Shown here: positions 54,960 through 63,930 of the stretch, piece after piece
How positions within the stretch are numbered: position 1 is the stretch's first letter
How the letters are laid out: every line of letters starts with the position of its first letter
Source of the DNA: UBA7803 sp040219935
GTDB taxonomy: Bacteria; Pseudomonadota; Gammaproteobacteria; Pseudomonadales; Azotimanducaceae
NCBI GenBank assembly: GCA_040219935.1
Contig: JAVJUA010000080.1
Location: 89,620 to 153,619 of the forward strand
Length of the DNA: 64,000 bases
Reading direction: 5' to 3'
Translations under genes and position numbers: made by a program
The notes under the pieces: model-generated
What the model saw: only the letters and a program-made list of their open reading frames with translations
The model's database searches: none
What the model was told of the DNA's origin: nothing

Positions 54960-56615
54960 TCAGCGCCGGTGTCCATGTTGCGCCTGCGCATCCCCGAGCA
55001 CGAACTCGGCGCCCTTCTCGGCGATCATCACCGTCGGCGCGTTGGTGTTGCCCGAGGTGATGGTCGGCATGATGGAAGCGTCGATCACCCGCAGCCCGGC
55101 GATGCCGTGCACGCGCAGTCGGTCGTCCACCACGGCGCCGCCGTCGCGGCCCATGCGGCAAGTGCCGACCGGATGAAAGATCGTGGTGCCGAGGTCGCGG
55201 GCGGCGTGCAGCAGCGCTTCGTCCGTGGTCACCGCCGGGCCCGGCTTCAGCTCCTCGGGCCGATACGGCGCCAGCGCCGCTGCGGCCATGATGCGGCGGG
55301 TGAAGCGCAGGCCGGCCACGGCCACCTGACAATCGTCCCCGGTGGCCAGGTAGTTGGGCGCGATGGCGGGGGCGTCGTCCGGGTTCGGCGAGCGCACGTG
55401 CACGTGGCCGCGGCTGCTCGGCCGCAGGTTGCACACCGACGGCGTGATGGCGTCGTAGGGATGCAGCGGCTGACCGAAGGCGTCCAGCGACAGCGGCTGC
55501 ACGTGCCACTCGATGTTGGCGCTGGGCTGGCCCGGGTCGCTTCTGGCGAAGGCGCCGAGCTGCGACGGCGGCATGGTCAGCGGGCCGCGGCGCAGCAGCA
55601 GATACTCCAGCCCCATGAAGGCCTTGCCCAGCAGCGAGCCCGCGCGCCGGTTCAGGGTGATGGTGTTGCTGACCCGGTAGATGGTGCGCACCTGCAGGTG
55701 GTCCTGCAGGTTCTCGCCCACCCCGGGCAGCTCGTGGGTCGGGGCGATGCCGAGGGCGGACAGCCGGTCGCCGGCACCGACGCCGGAGAGCTCGAGGATC
55801 TGCGGCGAGCCGATGGTGCCGGCCGCCAGCAGCACCTCGCGCCGCGCCCGCAGCATCTGCGGCCGGTCGCTGCCCATGCGCACGTTGACCCCGACCGCGC
55901 GCAGCGCGCCGTCGTGGCGCTCGAGCACCAGGCCGGCGACGTGGGCGTGGGTGCGCACCACCAGGTTGGGGCGCGACCGCGCCGGGCGCAGGTACGCCTT
56001 GGTGGCGCTCCAGCGCACGCCGCGGCGCTGGTTCATCTGGAAGTAGGCGCTGCCGGCGTTGTCGCCGCGGTTGAACTCGTCGATCTTGGCGATGCCGCAC
56101 TCGGCGGCGGCCTCGCGCCAGGCGTCGAGGATGGCCCAGTTCACCCGCCGCTCCTCGACCCGCAGCTCGCCGCCGCTGCCGTGGTAGTCGTCGGCGCCGT
56201 GCTGGTAGTCCTCCGAACGGCGGAACACGGGCAGCACGGCGTCCCAGCCCCAGCCGCGGTTGCCGAGCTGGGCCCAGTGGTCGTAGTCGCTGCGCTGGCC
56301 GCGCATGTAGATCATGGCGTTGATGGAAGAGCAGCCGCCCAGCACCTTGCCCCGCGCATAGCCGATGCTGCGCCCGTTCAGCCCGGGCTCGGGCTCGGTG
56401 CGGTAGCACCAGTCGGTGCGCGGGTTGTTGATGGTGAACAGGTAGCCGACCGGCACGTGAATCCAGAAGTAATCGTCCTTGCCGCCGGCCTCGAGCAGCA
56501 GCACGCGATGGCGGGGATCGGCCGACAGGCGGTTGGCCAGCACGCAGCCGGCGGTGCCGGCGCCGATGATGATGTAGTCGAAGGTCGCGTCGTCGGCGGG
56601 GTCTGAGGTTCGCAT
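54960..56615 (-). CDS. GMC-family FAD oxidoreductase
   Basis: 551 residues, alcohol/choline dehydrogenase group. N-terminal FAD motif DYIIIGAGTAGCVLANRLSADP, GMC signature ARGKVLGGCSSINAMIYMRGQ, the second signature region LAAGTIGSPQILELSGVG and C-terminal HPVGTCRMG with the catalytic His pair region ending TSGNTNAPTVMIAEKGAEF. ATG 56615 was chosen over an adjacent TTG. Oxidises an alcohol with FAD as cofactor; substrate unknown. Its stop directly abuts the stop of the anti-sigma gene (54957-54962). Confidence 0.92.
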   Translation of the reverse strand: MRTSDPADDATFDYIIIGAGTAGCVLANRLSADPRHRVLLLEAGGKDDYFWIHVPVGYLFTINNPRTDWCYRTEPEPGLNGRSIGYARGKVLGGCSSINAMIYMRGQRSDYDHWAQLGNRGWGWDAVLPVFRRSEDYQHGADDYHGSGGELRVEERRVNWAILDAWREAAAECGIAKIDEFNRGDNAGSAYFQMNQRRGVRWSATKAYLRPARSRPNLVVRTHAHVAGLVLERHDGALRAVGVNVRMGSDRPQMLRARREVLLAAGTIGSPQILELSGVGAGDRLSALGIAPTHELPGVGENLQDHLQVRTIYRVSNTITLNRRAGSLLGKAFMGLEYLLLRRGPLTMPPSQLGAFARSDPGQPSANIEWHVQPLSLDAFGQPLHPYDAITPSVCNLRPSSRGHVHVRSPNPDDAPAIAPNYLATGDDCQVAVAGLRFTRRIMAAAALAPYRPEELKPGPAVTTDEALLHAARDLGTTIFHPVGTCRMGRDGGAVVDDRLRVHGIAGLRVIDASIMPTITSGNTNAPTVMIAEKGAEFVLGDAQAQHGHRR

Positions 56616-56644
56616 CAACGGGTCTGAGCAGTGCCGGACACTAT

Positions 56645-56674
56645 GATCCGCGCCGTCGGGCGACGGCGCGGATC
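56645..56674 (-). terminator. Long perfect GC-rich hairpin after the acyl-CoA dehydrogenase gene
   Basis: A 13-bp perfect stem GATCCGCGCCGTC with loop GGGC, 17 bases past the dehydrogenase stop and 30 bases before the GMC start on the same strand. No T tract follows, so it may terminate weakly, stabilise the upstream mRNA end, or attenuate read-through into the GMC gene. Confidence 0.6.
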
Positions 56675-56690
56675 GGACCGGCGCTGCCGC

Positions 56691-57938
56691 CTACCAGAGG
56701 CCGTACTTCTGAACTTCCGCCCGGCCCACCACCATGTGGTGGACTTCGTCGGGACCATCCGCGAAGCGCAGGTGGCGCATGTCGGTGTAGAGCTCTGCCA
56801 GCGGCGTCCACTGGGAGATGCCGGCGGCACCGTGAATCTGGATGGCGGCGTCGATGATGTCGCACACCTTTTCCGGCACCATGGCCTTCACGGCGCTGAC
56901 GTAGACCCGGGCTTCCTTGTTGCCCAGCACGTCCATGGCCTTGGCTGCCTGCAGCACCGCCAGGCGCATGGCGTTGATCTCGATGCGGGCCCGCGAGATC
57001 ACCTCCAGGTTCTTACCCAGCTTGACCAGGGGCTTGCCGAAGGCTTCCCGGGTGGCGCCGCGCTTGACCATCAGCTCCAGCGCCAGCTCGGCCTTGCCGA
57101 TGGAACGCATGCAGTGATGGATGCGCCCCGGGCCGAGTCGCACCTGGGAGATCTCGAAGCCGCGGCCCTCGCCGAGCAGGATGTTCTCCTTCGGCACGCG
57201 GACGTCGGTGAAGCGGATGTGCATGTGACCGCGCGGGGCATGGTCGTGACCGAACACCTCCATCGCCTCGAGGATCTCGACACCGGGGGTGTCGGTGGGC
57301 ACGAGAATCTGCGACTGCTGCTTGCTCGGCGGTGCGTCCGGGCTGGTCTTCACCATGACGATCATGATCTTGCAGCGCGGGTCGCCGGCGCCGGATATGT
57401 AGAACTTGTCGCCGTTGATGACCCACTCGTCTCCCTCGAGCACGGCGCGGGTGCTGATGTTCTTGGCATCCGAGGACGGCAGCCCCGGCTCGGTCATGGC
57501 GTAGGCGGAGCGGATCTCGCCGTCCAGCAGCGGCTTCAACCACTGCTCCTTCTGCGCGGGCGTGCCGACGCGCTCCAGCACCTCCATGTTGCCGGTATCC
57601 GGCGCGCTGCAGTTCAGCGTTTCCGAGGCCAGGGCGTACTTGCCGAGCTCGGCGGCAATGTAGGCGTAGTCGAGATTGGTGAGGCCGTCGCCGAACTCGG
57701 AGTCGGGCAGGAAGAAGTTCCACAGCCCCGATGCCTTGGCCTTGGCCTTGGCACCGTCGAGCAGCTCGAGCTGACGCGGGTGCCAGCTCCAGCGGTCGGT
57801 CTTCTCCTTGTCGAGGGCGAAGAACTCCTCGGTTATCGGGACGACGTTCTCCCGGATGTGCTTCTGCACGGCGTCCATCAGCGGCTGGGCCTCTGGGGAC
57901 ATCGCCAGATTGAACAGGTCGGCTTCTAAATCGGACAC
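56691..57938 (-). CDS. Acyl-CoA dehydrogenase
   Basis: 415 residues with acyl-CoA dehydrogenase landmarks: YAMTEPGLPSSDAKNISTRAV (FAD/substrate loop), GDKFYISGAGDPRCKIMIVMVKT, GFEISQVRLGPGRIHHCMRSIGKAE, AFGKPLVKLGKNLEV, and the C-terminal IQIHGAAGISQWTPLAELYTDMRHLRFADGPDEVHH. The C-terminal block resembles the group that includes human ACAD10/11 and other long/branched-chain members. GTG 57938 has GGGAGGAG just upstream. FAD-dependent, needs an electron-transfer flavoprotein not encoded here. Confidence 0.92.
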   Translation of the reverse strand: MSDLEADLFNLAMSPEAQPLMDAVQKHIRENVVPITEEFFALDKEKTDRWSWHPRQLELLDGAKAKAKASGLWNFFLPDSEFGDGLTNLDYAYIAAELGKYALASETLNCSAPDTGNMEVLERVGTPAQKEQWLKPLLDGEIRSAYAMTEPGLPSSDAKNISTRAVLEGDEWVINGDKFYISGAGDPRCKIMIVMVKTSPDAPPSKQQSQILVPTDTPGVEILEAMEVFGHDHAPRGHMHIRFTDVRVPKENILLGEGRGFEISQVRLGPGRIHHCMRSIGKAELALELMVKRGATREAFGKPLVKLGKNLEVISRARIEINAMRLAVLQAAKAMDVLGNKEARVYVSAVKAMVPEKVCDIIDAAIQIHGAAGISQWTPLAELYTDMRHLRFADGPDEVHHMVVGRAEVQKYGLW

Positions 57939-58072
57939 GGTCTCCTCCCTCGATGATGCAGTTCTGTTTGCGCTGGAGTCGAATATATCAGCCCGGCACG
58001 TGGCGAGGCGACGAAACCTGTGACCGATCTCGACCTCTAAGGGAGCGAATCCGTGTCAAACTGCCGAGCCAT

Positions 58073-58396
58073 ATGAGTCTGGAAACGCGATCCGCGCCCG
58101 CCGCCGACCTGGAGGAGACCGCCGCCGCGCTGCTGCTGCGGTCGCCGCGGCTCTCGGTGAGCCGCATTCTCGAGCTTCTGGACATCAGCGACGCCGAGTT
58201 CCGTCGCATGTGCGCCGGCAACGGCCGCATCCTCGAGCTTCTGGAGGCCCGGCGCGCAGGCACGCTCAAGCGCGATCCGGCCGACTTCGCCACCTGCCCC
58301 GGATGCGGCGACTGGTTCGTTCCCTACGGCGGCGCCCGCTGCTGCTCGGACGAGTGCCGCGCGATCGACCGAATTCAGCGGGCCGGCAGGGCCTGA
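58073..58396 (+). CDS. Small protein with helix-turn-helix-like part and a C-terminal zinc ribbon, unknown
   Basis: 107 residues. Residues about 25-65 are helical and Leu/Arg-rich (SVSRILELLDISDAEFRRMCAGNG, like a degraded HTH); residues 78-100 carry a four-Cys ribbon, CPGCGDWFVPYGGARCCSDEC. No known family recognised. ATG 58073 has only a weak ribosome site, so the start is not firm; an upstream open frame to 57953 exists. Might be a transcription-related or zinc-binding protein. Confidence 0.5.
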   Translation: MSLETRSAPAADLEETAAALLLRSPRLSVSRILELLDISDAEFRRMCAGNGRILELLEARRAGTLKRDPADFATCPGCGDWFVPYGGARCCSDECRAIDRIQRAGRA

Positions 58397-58415
58397 TCCG
58401 CGTCAGCCGTCCCGT

Positions 58416-58541
58416 TCAGACCGCGCCGAACGCGCGTCCAGCCCACCAGCCGAGCGCGGCGATGCCGAGCACGACGGAGAGCACCAGCATGGTCCGGTAC
58501 AGTCTCGACGGGCGCGGCCTCTGCTCTGGATTCGGTGCCAT
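58416..58541 (-). CDS. Small single-helix membrane protein, 41 residues
   Basis: ATG 58541 to TGA 58416, reading MAPNPEQRPRPSRLYRTMLV then LSVVLGIAALGWWAGRAFGAV. A basic Pro/Arg-rich head is followed by one hydrophobic helix of about 18 residues. It starts 9 bases after the cupin stop on the same strand, so it is probably co-transcribed, with only a weak GAG before the ATG. The topology pattern is good evidence that it is real. No family recognised. Confidence 0.5.
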   Translation of the reverse strand: MAPNPEQRPRPSRLYRTMLVLSVVLGIAALGWWAGRAFGAV

Positions 58542-58550
58542 GTGCGGGTC

Positions 58551-58901
58551 TCAGGTGAGAGGGATGAACAGGCACTCCCTGGGCTCGCCGTCGACGGCGC
58601 GGCTGCGATGACCCTGGCCCGTGGTGTCCTCCGCCAGCAGGATGTCCCCGGGCCCGAGTCGGCGCACCGTGCCGTCGCCGATCTCGATGTCGACGCTGCC
58701 CTTCAGGTTGATGACGAACTGCCGGCGCGGGGCGTTGTGAAAGTCGAGGTCGTAGTCGCCGTCGACGGCACGGAACATGACGCCGCGGGCGGGCACCAGA
58801 GCGGAGATGCGTCCCAGAGGACCCTGCTCGATGAACTCGATGGGCAGCTCCTCGAAATGCGACCGGCCATCGTCGCCGGTGTAAACCCGCAGGATCTTCA
58901 T
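58551..58901 (-). CDS. Cupin-domain protein
   Basis: 116 residues. The small beta-barrel shows VKGSVDIEIGDGTVRRLGPGDILLAEDTTGQGHRSRAVDG-type sequence: the second cupin motif G-D-x-x-L...G-x-G-H with a metal-type His is visible, while the first motif (FHNAPRRQFVINLKGS) is partly degenerate. ATG 58901 has GAGGAGG well placed. Divergent from the sulfotransferase gene (83 bases). Probably a small metalloprotein; function unknown. Confidence 0.75.
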   Translation of the reverse strand: MKILRVYTGDDGRSHFEELPIEFIEQGPLGRISALVPARGVMFRAVDGDYDLDFHNAPRRQFVINLKGSVDIEIGDGTVRRLGPGDILLAEDTTGQGHRSRAVDGEPRECLFIPLT

Positions 58902-58983
58902 CCCCACCTCCTCGTCAGCGCGCGATCGATGGGGCATCCTAGCGCAATCGCCGCTGCGACGGGCGGCCGACACAGGGGGATGC

Positions 58984-59871
58984 ATGAACGAACCGCGCCG
59001 GGCTCGATCGGTGGCCGAGCTGCAGCAGAAGATGGCGGCCATGTTCGAGGGCGACCCGGCCCAGGTGGAACCCTACCGGCCCCGGCCCAGCGACGTCATC
59101 ATCACGCCGTTCGGCAAGAGCGGCACAACCTGGCTGCAGCAGATCTTCCACACCCTGCGAACCCGCGGCGACATGGACTTCGACGACATCTCCCGCGTCG
59201 TGCCCTGGATCGAGACGTCGCCGCGGCTCGGCATCGATCTCAACGCCGAACAGCGGGCCGAGCCGCGGGGGTTCAAGAGCCATCTGTCCTGGGACGCGGT
59301 GCCGAAGGGCGCGCGCTACATCGTCTCGATTCGCGACCCGCGGGACGCGCTGGTGTCCATGCACCGGTTCATGGAGGGCTGGTTTCTGGAGCCGGGTGCG
59401 GTGACCATCGACGAGTTTGCCGTGGCCACCTATCTGCGCGGTCAGGGCAAGCGCTACTGGGCGCATCTGGCGTCGTGGTGGGCGCACCGTCATGACGACG
59501 ACGTGCTGCTGCTGGCCTACGAGCGGATGCTGGCCGATCCGGCCCGGGCGATCCGGCGCATCGCCGGGTTCTGCGGCATCCCGCTCGACGACGAGCTGCT
59601 GGCCATCACCCTGGAGCATGCCTCCATGCCGTTCATGCTGGCCCACAAGGACCGCTTCGACGACCGACTGATGCGGGAGCTGAGCGAGCGCGTCGCCGGG
59701 CTGCCCCCGGGCAGTGACAGTGCCAAAGTGCGGGAGGGCAAGGCCGGCGGCCATCGCTCGGTGCTGTCGGCGGCCTTGCTCGCGGAGATGGATCAGATCT
59801 GGCGTGACGACATCGAGGCGCGGTTCGGATTCGCCCGCTATCAGGACATGGTCGACGCGTTGGATGACTGA
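58984..59871 (+). CDS. Cytosolic-type sulfotransferase (PAPS-dependent)
   Basis: 295 residues. The 5'-phosphosulfate loop PFGKSGTTWLQQIF with its conserved Lys/Thr, and the 3'-phosphate-binding stretch YIVSIRDPRDALVSMHRF, are both present; the C-terminal P-loop-type GKAGGHRSVLS closes the PAPS site. It transfers sulfate from PAPS to an alcohol, phenol or similar acceptor. No signal peptide. Divergent from the cupin gene. The acceptor is unknown. Confidence 0.88.
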   Translation: MNEPRRARSVAELQQKMAAMFEGDPAQVEPYRPRPSDVIITPFGKSGTTWLQQIFHTLRTRGDMDFDDISRVVPWIETSPRLGIDLNAEQRAEPRGFKSHLSWDAVPKGARYIVSIRDPRDALVSMHRFMEGWFLEPGAVTIDEFAVATYLRGQGKRYWAHLASWWAHRHDDDVLLLAYERMLADPARAIRRIAGFCGIPLDDELLAITLEHASMPFMLAHKDRFDDRLMRELSERVAGLPPGSDSAKVREGKAGGHRSVLSAALLAEMDQIWRDDIEARFGFARYQDMVDALDD

Positions 59872-59904
59872 GCCTGGACGGAGATCTCCGCCGGCCTCGC
59901 TGCC

Positions 59905-60486
59905 GTGATCGAAGCGCTGCTGGTATCCACGGGCGTCGTCGCGCTCGCCGAGATCGGCGACAAGACCCAGCTGCTCGCCTTCGTGCTGGCGGCCCGCTAC
60001 CGCAGGCCGCTACCGATTGTCGCCGGCATCCTCCTCGCCACCCTGCTCAACCATGCCCTGGCTGGACTGGTAGGCGCCTGGATCGCCGCGCTGATGAGCC
60101 CGGAAGCGCTGCGCTGGGTGCTCGGGGCATCGTTCCTCGGCATGGCGATGTGGACGCTGGTCCCCGATCGGCTCGATGAGAGCGACCAGCGCCGGGGCGC
60201 CGGCTGGGGCGCGTTCGGGGCCACCCTGATCGCCTTCTTCCTGGCCGAAATGGGCGACAAGACCCAGGTGGCCACGGTGGCCATGGTCGCCCACTTCGCC
60301 ATGCCGGTGGTCGTGGTGATCGGAACCACGTTGGGCATGCTGATCGCCAACGTCCCGGCCGTGTTCCTCGGCGAGCGCCTGGCCGGGCGCGTGTCCATGC
60401 GGCTGGTGCACGGCGTTGCCGCCGCCATGTTCGCGCTGCTGGGGATGGCGACCCTGCTGGGCGTCGGATCGTCCTGGCTGTCGTGA
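59905..60486 (+). CDS. GDT1/UPF0016 (TMEM165-like) cation transporter
   Basis: 193 residues with six helices in two symmetric halves, each carrying the family motif E-x-G-D-K-T: AEIGDKTQ near residue 15 and AEMGDKTQ near residue 114. Prokaryotic and eukaryotic members exchange Mn2+ or Ca2+ for protons. The start is GTG 59905. Independent of the neighbouring sulfotransferase except for strand and a 33-base gap. Confidence 0.92.
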   Translation: MIEALLVSTGVVALAEIGDKTQLLAFVLAARYRRPLPIVAGILLATLLNHALAGLVGAWIAALMSPEALRWVLGASFLGMAMWTLVPDRLDESDQRRGAGWGAFGATLIAFFLAEMGDKTQVATVAMVAHFAMPVVVVIGTTLGMLIANVPAVFLGERLAGRVSMRLVHGVAAAMFALLGMATLLGVGSSWLS

Positions 60487-60616
60487 TGGCCGGGTTTCGC
60501 CGCGAGGCTGGAATCGCGCTGGCGGCCATGATAAACCCATGCCGTGGAACTGCCCGTTGGGGGCGCCGGGGGATGGAACCCCAGTACTCAAGACAACAAC
60601 CATGTGGGGACACGAC

Positions 60617-61801
60617 ATGAAACGATCGTTCTTCGCGCGCGCCGCCGGCGCGGCGCTGCTGCTGTGCTCGCTGCCGTACGCCACCGTCTGGGCCGATGAG
60701 CTGGTGGGAATCGATTCCGACCCGCTGCTGGTCACCGCTCGCAATCCTCAGGATCCGCTCTACGCCAACGCCGGTGCCAACCTGCGCACCGGCGTCGGCT
60801 CGATCTTCGTCGAGTTCAACGGCATACCCGTCGGCGGGTTCATCTGTACCGCCAGCGCGATCTCGCCGCGCCACATCCTCACCGCCGCGCACTGCGTGCT
60901 CGAGTCGGGGGATTCGGTGCGCCGGATCCGCTTCGTGCTGAGTGCCGGCCAGCCGTCACCGCTGCTCCTCGATGCGGTCGGATTCACCGTGCATCCCGAC
61001 TACGAGTTCTTCCTGCCCTTCCTCGGTGCCTTTGCCCACGGCGACGTCGCCGTGATCGAGCTGGCCGTCGACCTGCCGGCCGGGGTGGAGACCTACGAGC
61101 TGTACACGGGCAGCGACGAGTTCGGCCAGACGGCCCGCCACTACGGCCACGGCCGGTCCGGCACCGGCAACAAGGGTGCCACCGGCCCGGCGGACTTCTT
61201 CTACGGCCGCACCGGCCTCAACCGTTACGAGCAGGTGCTGGAGCCGTTCCTCGGCACGGGGATCGAAGACCAGCTGCTGCACGACTTCGACAGCGGCGGG
61301 CGCAAGCACAACGCCATGGAGTGGTGGTTCACCAGCCGCTTCGCCTGCCATCCCGAGAACCCGAACAACCCGCCCCAGGCCCAGGATGGCCAGTGCACCA
61401 CCTTCAAGGACGGCAGCTACCCGGACTTCAAGGGCTTCGGCAACCTCGAGACGGGCGTGGCCCCCGGTGACTCCGGCGGACCGTCGTTCATCGATGGCAA
61501 GATCGCCGGCGTGCACTCGTTCGGCTTCACCCACTTCTGTGAGGGTGTGACGAACGGTACCGACTTCACCTGTGGGCTCGACAGCTCCTATGGGGAGATG
61601 TCGGGCGACACCCGGGTGTCCTACTACGCGGGCTGGATCGCCGGCGCCGTTGGCAACCCCGCCGAGCGGCCGATTCCGGAGCTGCCGCCCCTGGCGGCTC
61701 CTGTCGAACCGGCGACGGCGCCCGCGGCAGCGGCCACCAACGCCCGGGCCCGTGAGTTCATGAGCAACACCGTCTCGGGCACCATGCGCGCCCGCTTCTG
61801 A
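60617..61801 (+). CDS. Secreted trypsin-like serine protease
   Basis: 394 residues. Signal peptide with AAGAALLLCSLPYATVWA; catalytic triad TAAHCV (His), HGDVAVIEL (Asp) and GVAPGDSGGPSF (Ser). The domain is chymotrypsin fold, with an inserted stretch of about 110 residues before the Ser (TGADFFYGRT...CHPENPNNPPQAQDGQCT region, Cys pair). A Pro/Ala linker and a short C-terminal tail follow. GGGGA lies six bases upstream of ATG 60617. Role in extracellular or periplasmic proteolysis; substrate unknown. Confidence 0.92.
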   Translation: MKRSFFARAAGAALLLCSLPYATVWADELVGIDSDPLLVTARNPQDPLYANAGANLRTGVGSIFVEFNGIPVGGFICTASAISPRHILTAAHCVLESGDSVRRIRFVLSAGQPSPLLLDAVGFTVHPDYEFFLPFLGAFAHGDVAVIELAVDLPAGVETYELYTGSDEFGQTARHYGHGRSGTGNKGATGPADFFYGRTGLNRYEQVLEPFLGTGIEDQLLHDFDSGGRKHNAMEWWFTSRFACHPENPNNPPQAQDGQCTTFKDGSYPDFKGFGNLETGVAPGDSGGPSFIDGKIAGVHSFGFTHFCEGVTNGTDFTCGLDSSYGEMSGDTRVSYYAGWIAGAVGNPAERPIPELPPLAAPVEPATAPAAAATNARAREFMSNTVSGTMRARF

Positions 61802-61891
61802 CCCGCGCCCTGCCGGGTCCCGGCCCGCGGTCTCGCTCGCCACGCTCCGCCGTCTGTCGTATCGTCCCTTACGGGCAGGGGAGGACGAGCA

Positions 61892-62941
61892 ATGTGCGAA
61901 TCTCATGACGTGGCCAATGAGACCGGCAACGCGGATGGCCGCAGCGGCTACCGTCTGGTGTCCGACTGGCCGCACTATCCCGAGGACATGCGCTTCGAGA
62001 TGGGCTCCGGCGTCGCCGTAGACGGCAACGGCGTCATCTACCTGTTCACCCGCGACATCGAGCACTGGGCTGCCCACCCGCTGGCCATGAAGGACAAGAT
62101 GGGCAAGAGCAGCATCTCCATGTTCGACCGCGGCGGCCGCTATCTCGGCAAGTGGGGGCGTTCCGACGAGCGCGGCTTCGCGCTGGGCGCCCATACCCTC
62201 TACATCGAAAAGGACGGCTCGTTCTGGACCACCGACCGGGACGGCCACACGGTGCGCAAGTACCACCCGGACGGCACCCTGCTGCTCGACCTGGGGGAGT
62301 TCGGCAAGTGGGGCGACGGGCCGGACCGGTTCAACGGCCCCACCGCCGTGGTGGTGCAGGACAACGGCAACATCGTGGTCGCCGACGGCTACTGGAACTC
62401 GCGGCTGGTGTGGTTCACGGCGGAAGGGGAGTTCATCCGCTCGGTGGGCCGGTGGGGCCGCGGGCCGGGCGAGTTCAACACGCCCCACGCCCTGGCGCAG
62501 GATGCCCAGGGGCGCCTGCTGGTGGCCGATCTCTGCGGCGGCAACTTTCACGCCTACATGACGGTGCCGGGGCAGATCGCCGAGCATCGCAACAAGCCCG
62601 AGCCGGGCTGCCGCAGCCGCATTCAGATCCTCGATCCGGACGGGGCCTACATCGACGAGTGGACCCATATCGTGCCGCTCAGCCTCGCCGTCTACGGCGA
62701 CCACGTGTACGCCAGCGACAAGATGAGCAACCTGGCCATTCTGGAGGCGCGCACCGGCAAGGTGGTGGAGCGGGTGGACAACATCGCCATCTACATTCAC
62801 CAGCTCGCCATGGACGCCCACGGCGATCTCTACACCGCGTCGGTCTACCCGGAGCACGCCGGCGAGAAGCGGGGACGCGAAGGCCCGTCGCACCGGCGCT
62901 GGACCCGCAGCGGGCCTGCCGGTGCCGCGCCCCATGCCTGA
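61892..62941 (+). CDS. NHL-repeat beta-propeller (peptidyl-hydroxyglycine amidating-lyase-like)
   Basis: 349 residues without a signal peptide. Repeated NHL-type blades: GSGVAVDGNGVIYLFTRD, LYIEKDGSFWTTDRDGHTVRKY, FNGPTAVVVQDNGNIVVADGYWNSRLVWF and FNTPHALAQDAQGRLLVADL. This is the pattern of peptidyl-alpha-hydroxyglycine alpha-amidating lyase family propellers, but whether lyase chemistry is retained is unclear. GGGGAGGA precedes ATG 61892. The downstream MscS gene overlaps by 8 bases. Confidence 0.8.
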   Translation: MCESHDVANETGNADGRSGYRLVSDWPHYPEDMRFEMGSGVAVDGNGVIYLFTRDIEHWAAHPLAMKDKMGKSSISMFDRGGRYLGKWGRSDERGFALGAHTLYIEKDGSFWTTDRDGHTVRKYHPDGTLLLDLGEFGKWGDGPDRFNGPTAVVVQDNGNIVVADGYWNSRLVWFTAEGEFIRSVGRWGRGPGEFNTPHALAQDAQGRLLVADLCGGNFHAYMTVPGQIAEHRNKPEPGCRSRIQILDPDGAYIDEWTHIVPLSLAVYGDHVYASDKMSNLAILEARTGKVVERVDNIAIYIHQLAMDAHGDLYTASVYPEHAGEKRGREGPSHRRWTRSGPAGAAPHA

Positions 62942-63863
62942 CCTGGAGCAGGCTCTTCGCACCTGGCTGCTCGACCCGGTGATCAGCCGGCTGATCGCCT
63001 CGATTCTGGTGGTGGTCGTGGTGGTGGCGCTGGTCAAGTACGCCCAGCGCACGCTGGGCCGCTACATCGACAACGCCCAGCGCCGCTACCGCCTGCGAAA
63101 GCTGGTGACCTTTGCCGGCTACGTGGTGGCGGTGCTGCTGCTGTCCATCGTCTTCAGCGATCGGCTGGCGGGGCTGACCGTGCTGCTGGGTGTGATCGGC
63201 GCCGGCGTGGCCTTCGCGCTGCAGGAGATCATCGTCAGCGTCGCCGGATGGATCGCCCTGTCTTTCGGGCGGCTGTACGACGTCGGAGACCGCGTGCAGG
63301 TGGGGGGCATCAAGGGCGACGTCATCGACATCGGCATTCTGCGCACCACGCTGATGGAGTGCGGCGGCTGGATCAGCGGCGATCAGTACAACGGCCGCAT
63401 CGTCCGCGTCGGCAACAGCTTCATCTTCAAAGAGCCGGTCTACAACTACTCGACCGACTTCCCGTTCCTGTGGGACGAGGTCACCGTGCCGGTCAGGTTC
63501 GGCAGCGACTACGAGCTCGCGCGCCGGGAGTTTGCGCAGGTGCTGGAGGCGGTGACCGGCGACTACGCCCGCAGCCTGCAGGGCGACTGGCGCAAGATGA
63601 CCGACAGGTACCTGCTGGAGAATGCCCAGCTCGAGCCCATGGTGACGCTGCGCCTGACCAACGACTGGGCTGAGTTCGTGCTGCGCTACGTGGTGGATTA
63701 CAAGCGCCGGCGGGGCACCAAGGATCGGATCAGCAGCGGCGTGCTCGAGGTCATCGATCGCTCGGCGGGCCGGATTCAGCTCGGCGCGCCGGCCTTCGAA
63801 CTGTCAGCGCTGCCTGAGCTCAACGTCCAGCTCGGTGATCGCGGGCCGCCGGCACCCGGCTAG
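62934..63863 (+). CDS. MscS-family mechanosensitive channel
   Basis: 309 residues: two N-terminal helices, then the pore-lining helix region TVLLGVIGAGVAFALQEIIVSVAGWIALSFGRLYDVGDRVQV, the MscS middle beta domain (VRVGNSFIFKEPVYNY) and a C-terminal domain. Shorter than classic MscS variants with extra helices. ATG 62934 was chosen over GTG 62922. It overlaps the preceding NHL-repeat gene by 8 bases, so they are co-transcribed. Releases solutes on hypo-osmotic shock. Confidence 0.87.
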   Translation: MPDLEQALRTWLLDPVISRLIASILVVVVVVALVKYAQRTLGRYIDNAQRRYRLRKLVTFAGYVVAVLLLSIVFSDRLAGLTVLLGVIGAGVAFALQEIIVSVAGWIALSFGRLYDVGDRVQVGGIKGDVIDIGILRTTLMECGGWISGDQYNGRIVRVGNSFIFKEPVYNYSTDFPFLWDEVTVPVRFGSDYELARREFAQVLEAVTGDYARSLQGDWRKMTDRYLLENAQLEPMVTLRLTNDWAEFVLRYVVDYKRRRGTKDRISSGVLEVIDRSAGRIQLGAPAFELSALPELNVQLGDRGPPAPG

Positions 63864-63930
63864 CCCGCTTCGCTCACCGATTGTGATTGCAGGGGGATTT
63901 AGGGCGCCGGAGTAGCGACGCGGCGCGTAT

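Noticed and set aside
60956..63052. 698-codon minus-strand frame
   Set aside because: Antisense to the trypsin-like protease and NHL-repeat genes; no domain features or ribosome site.
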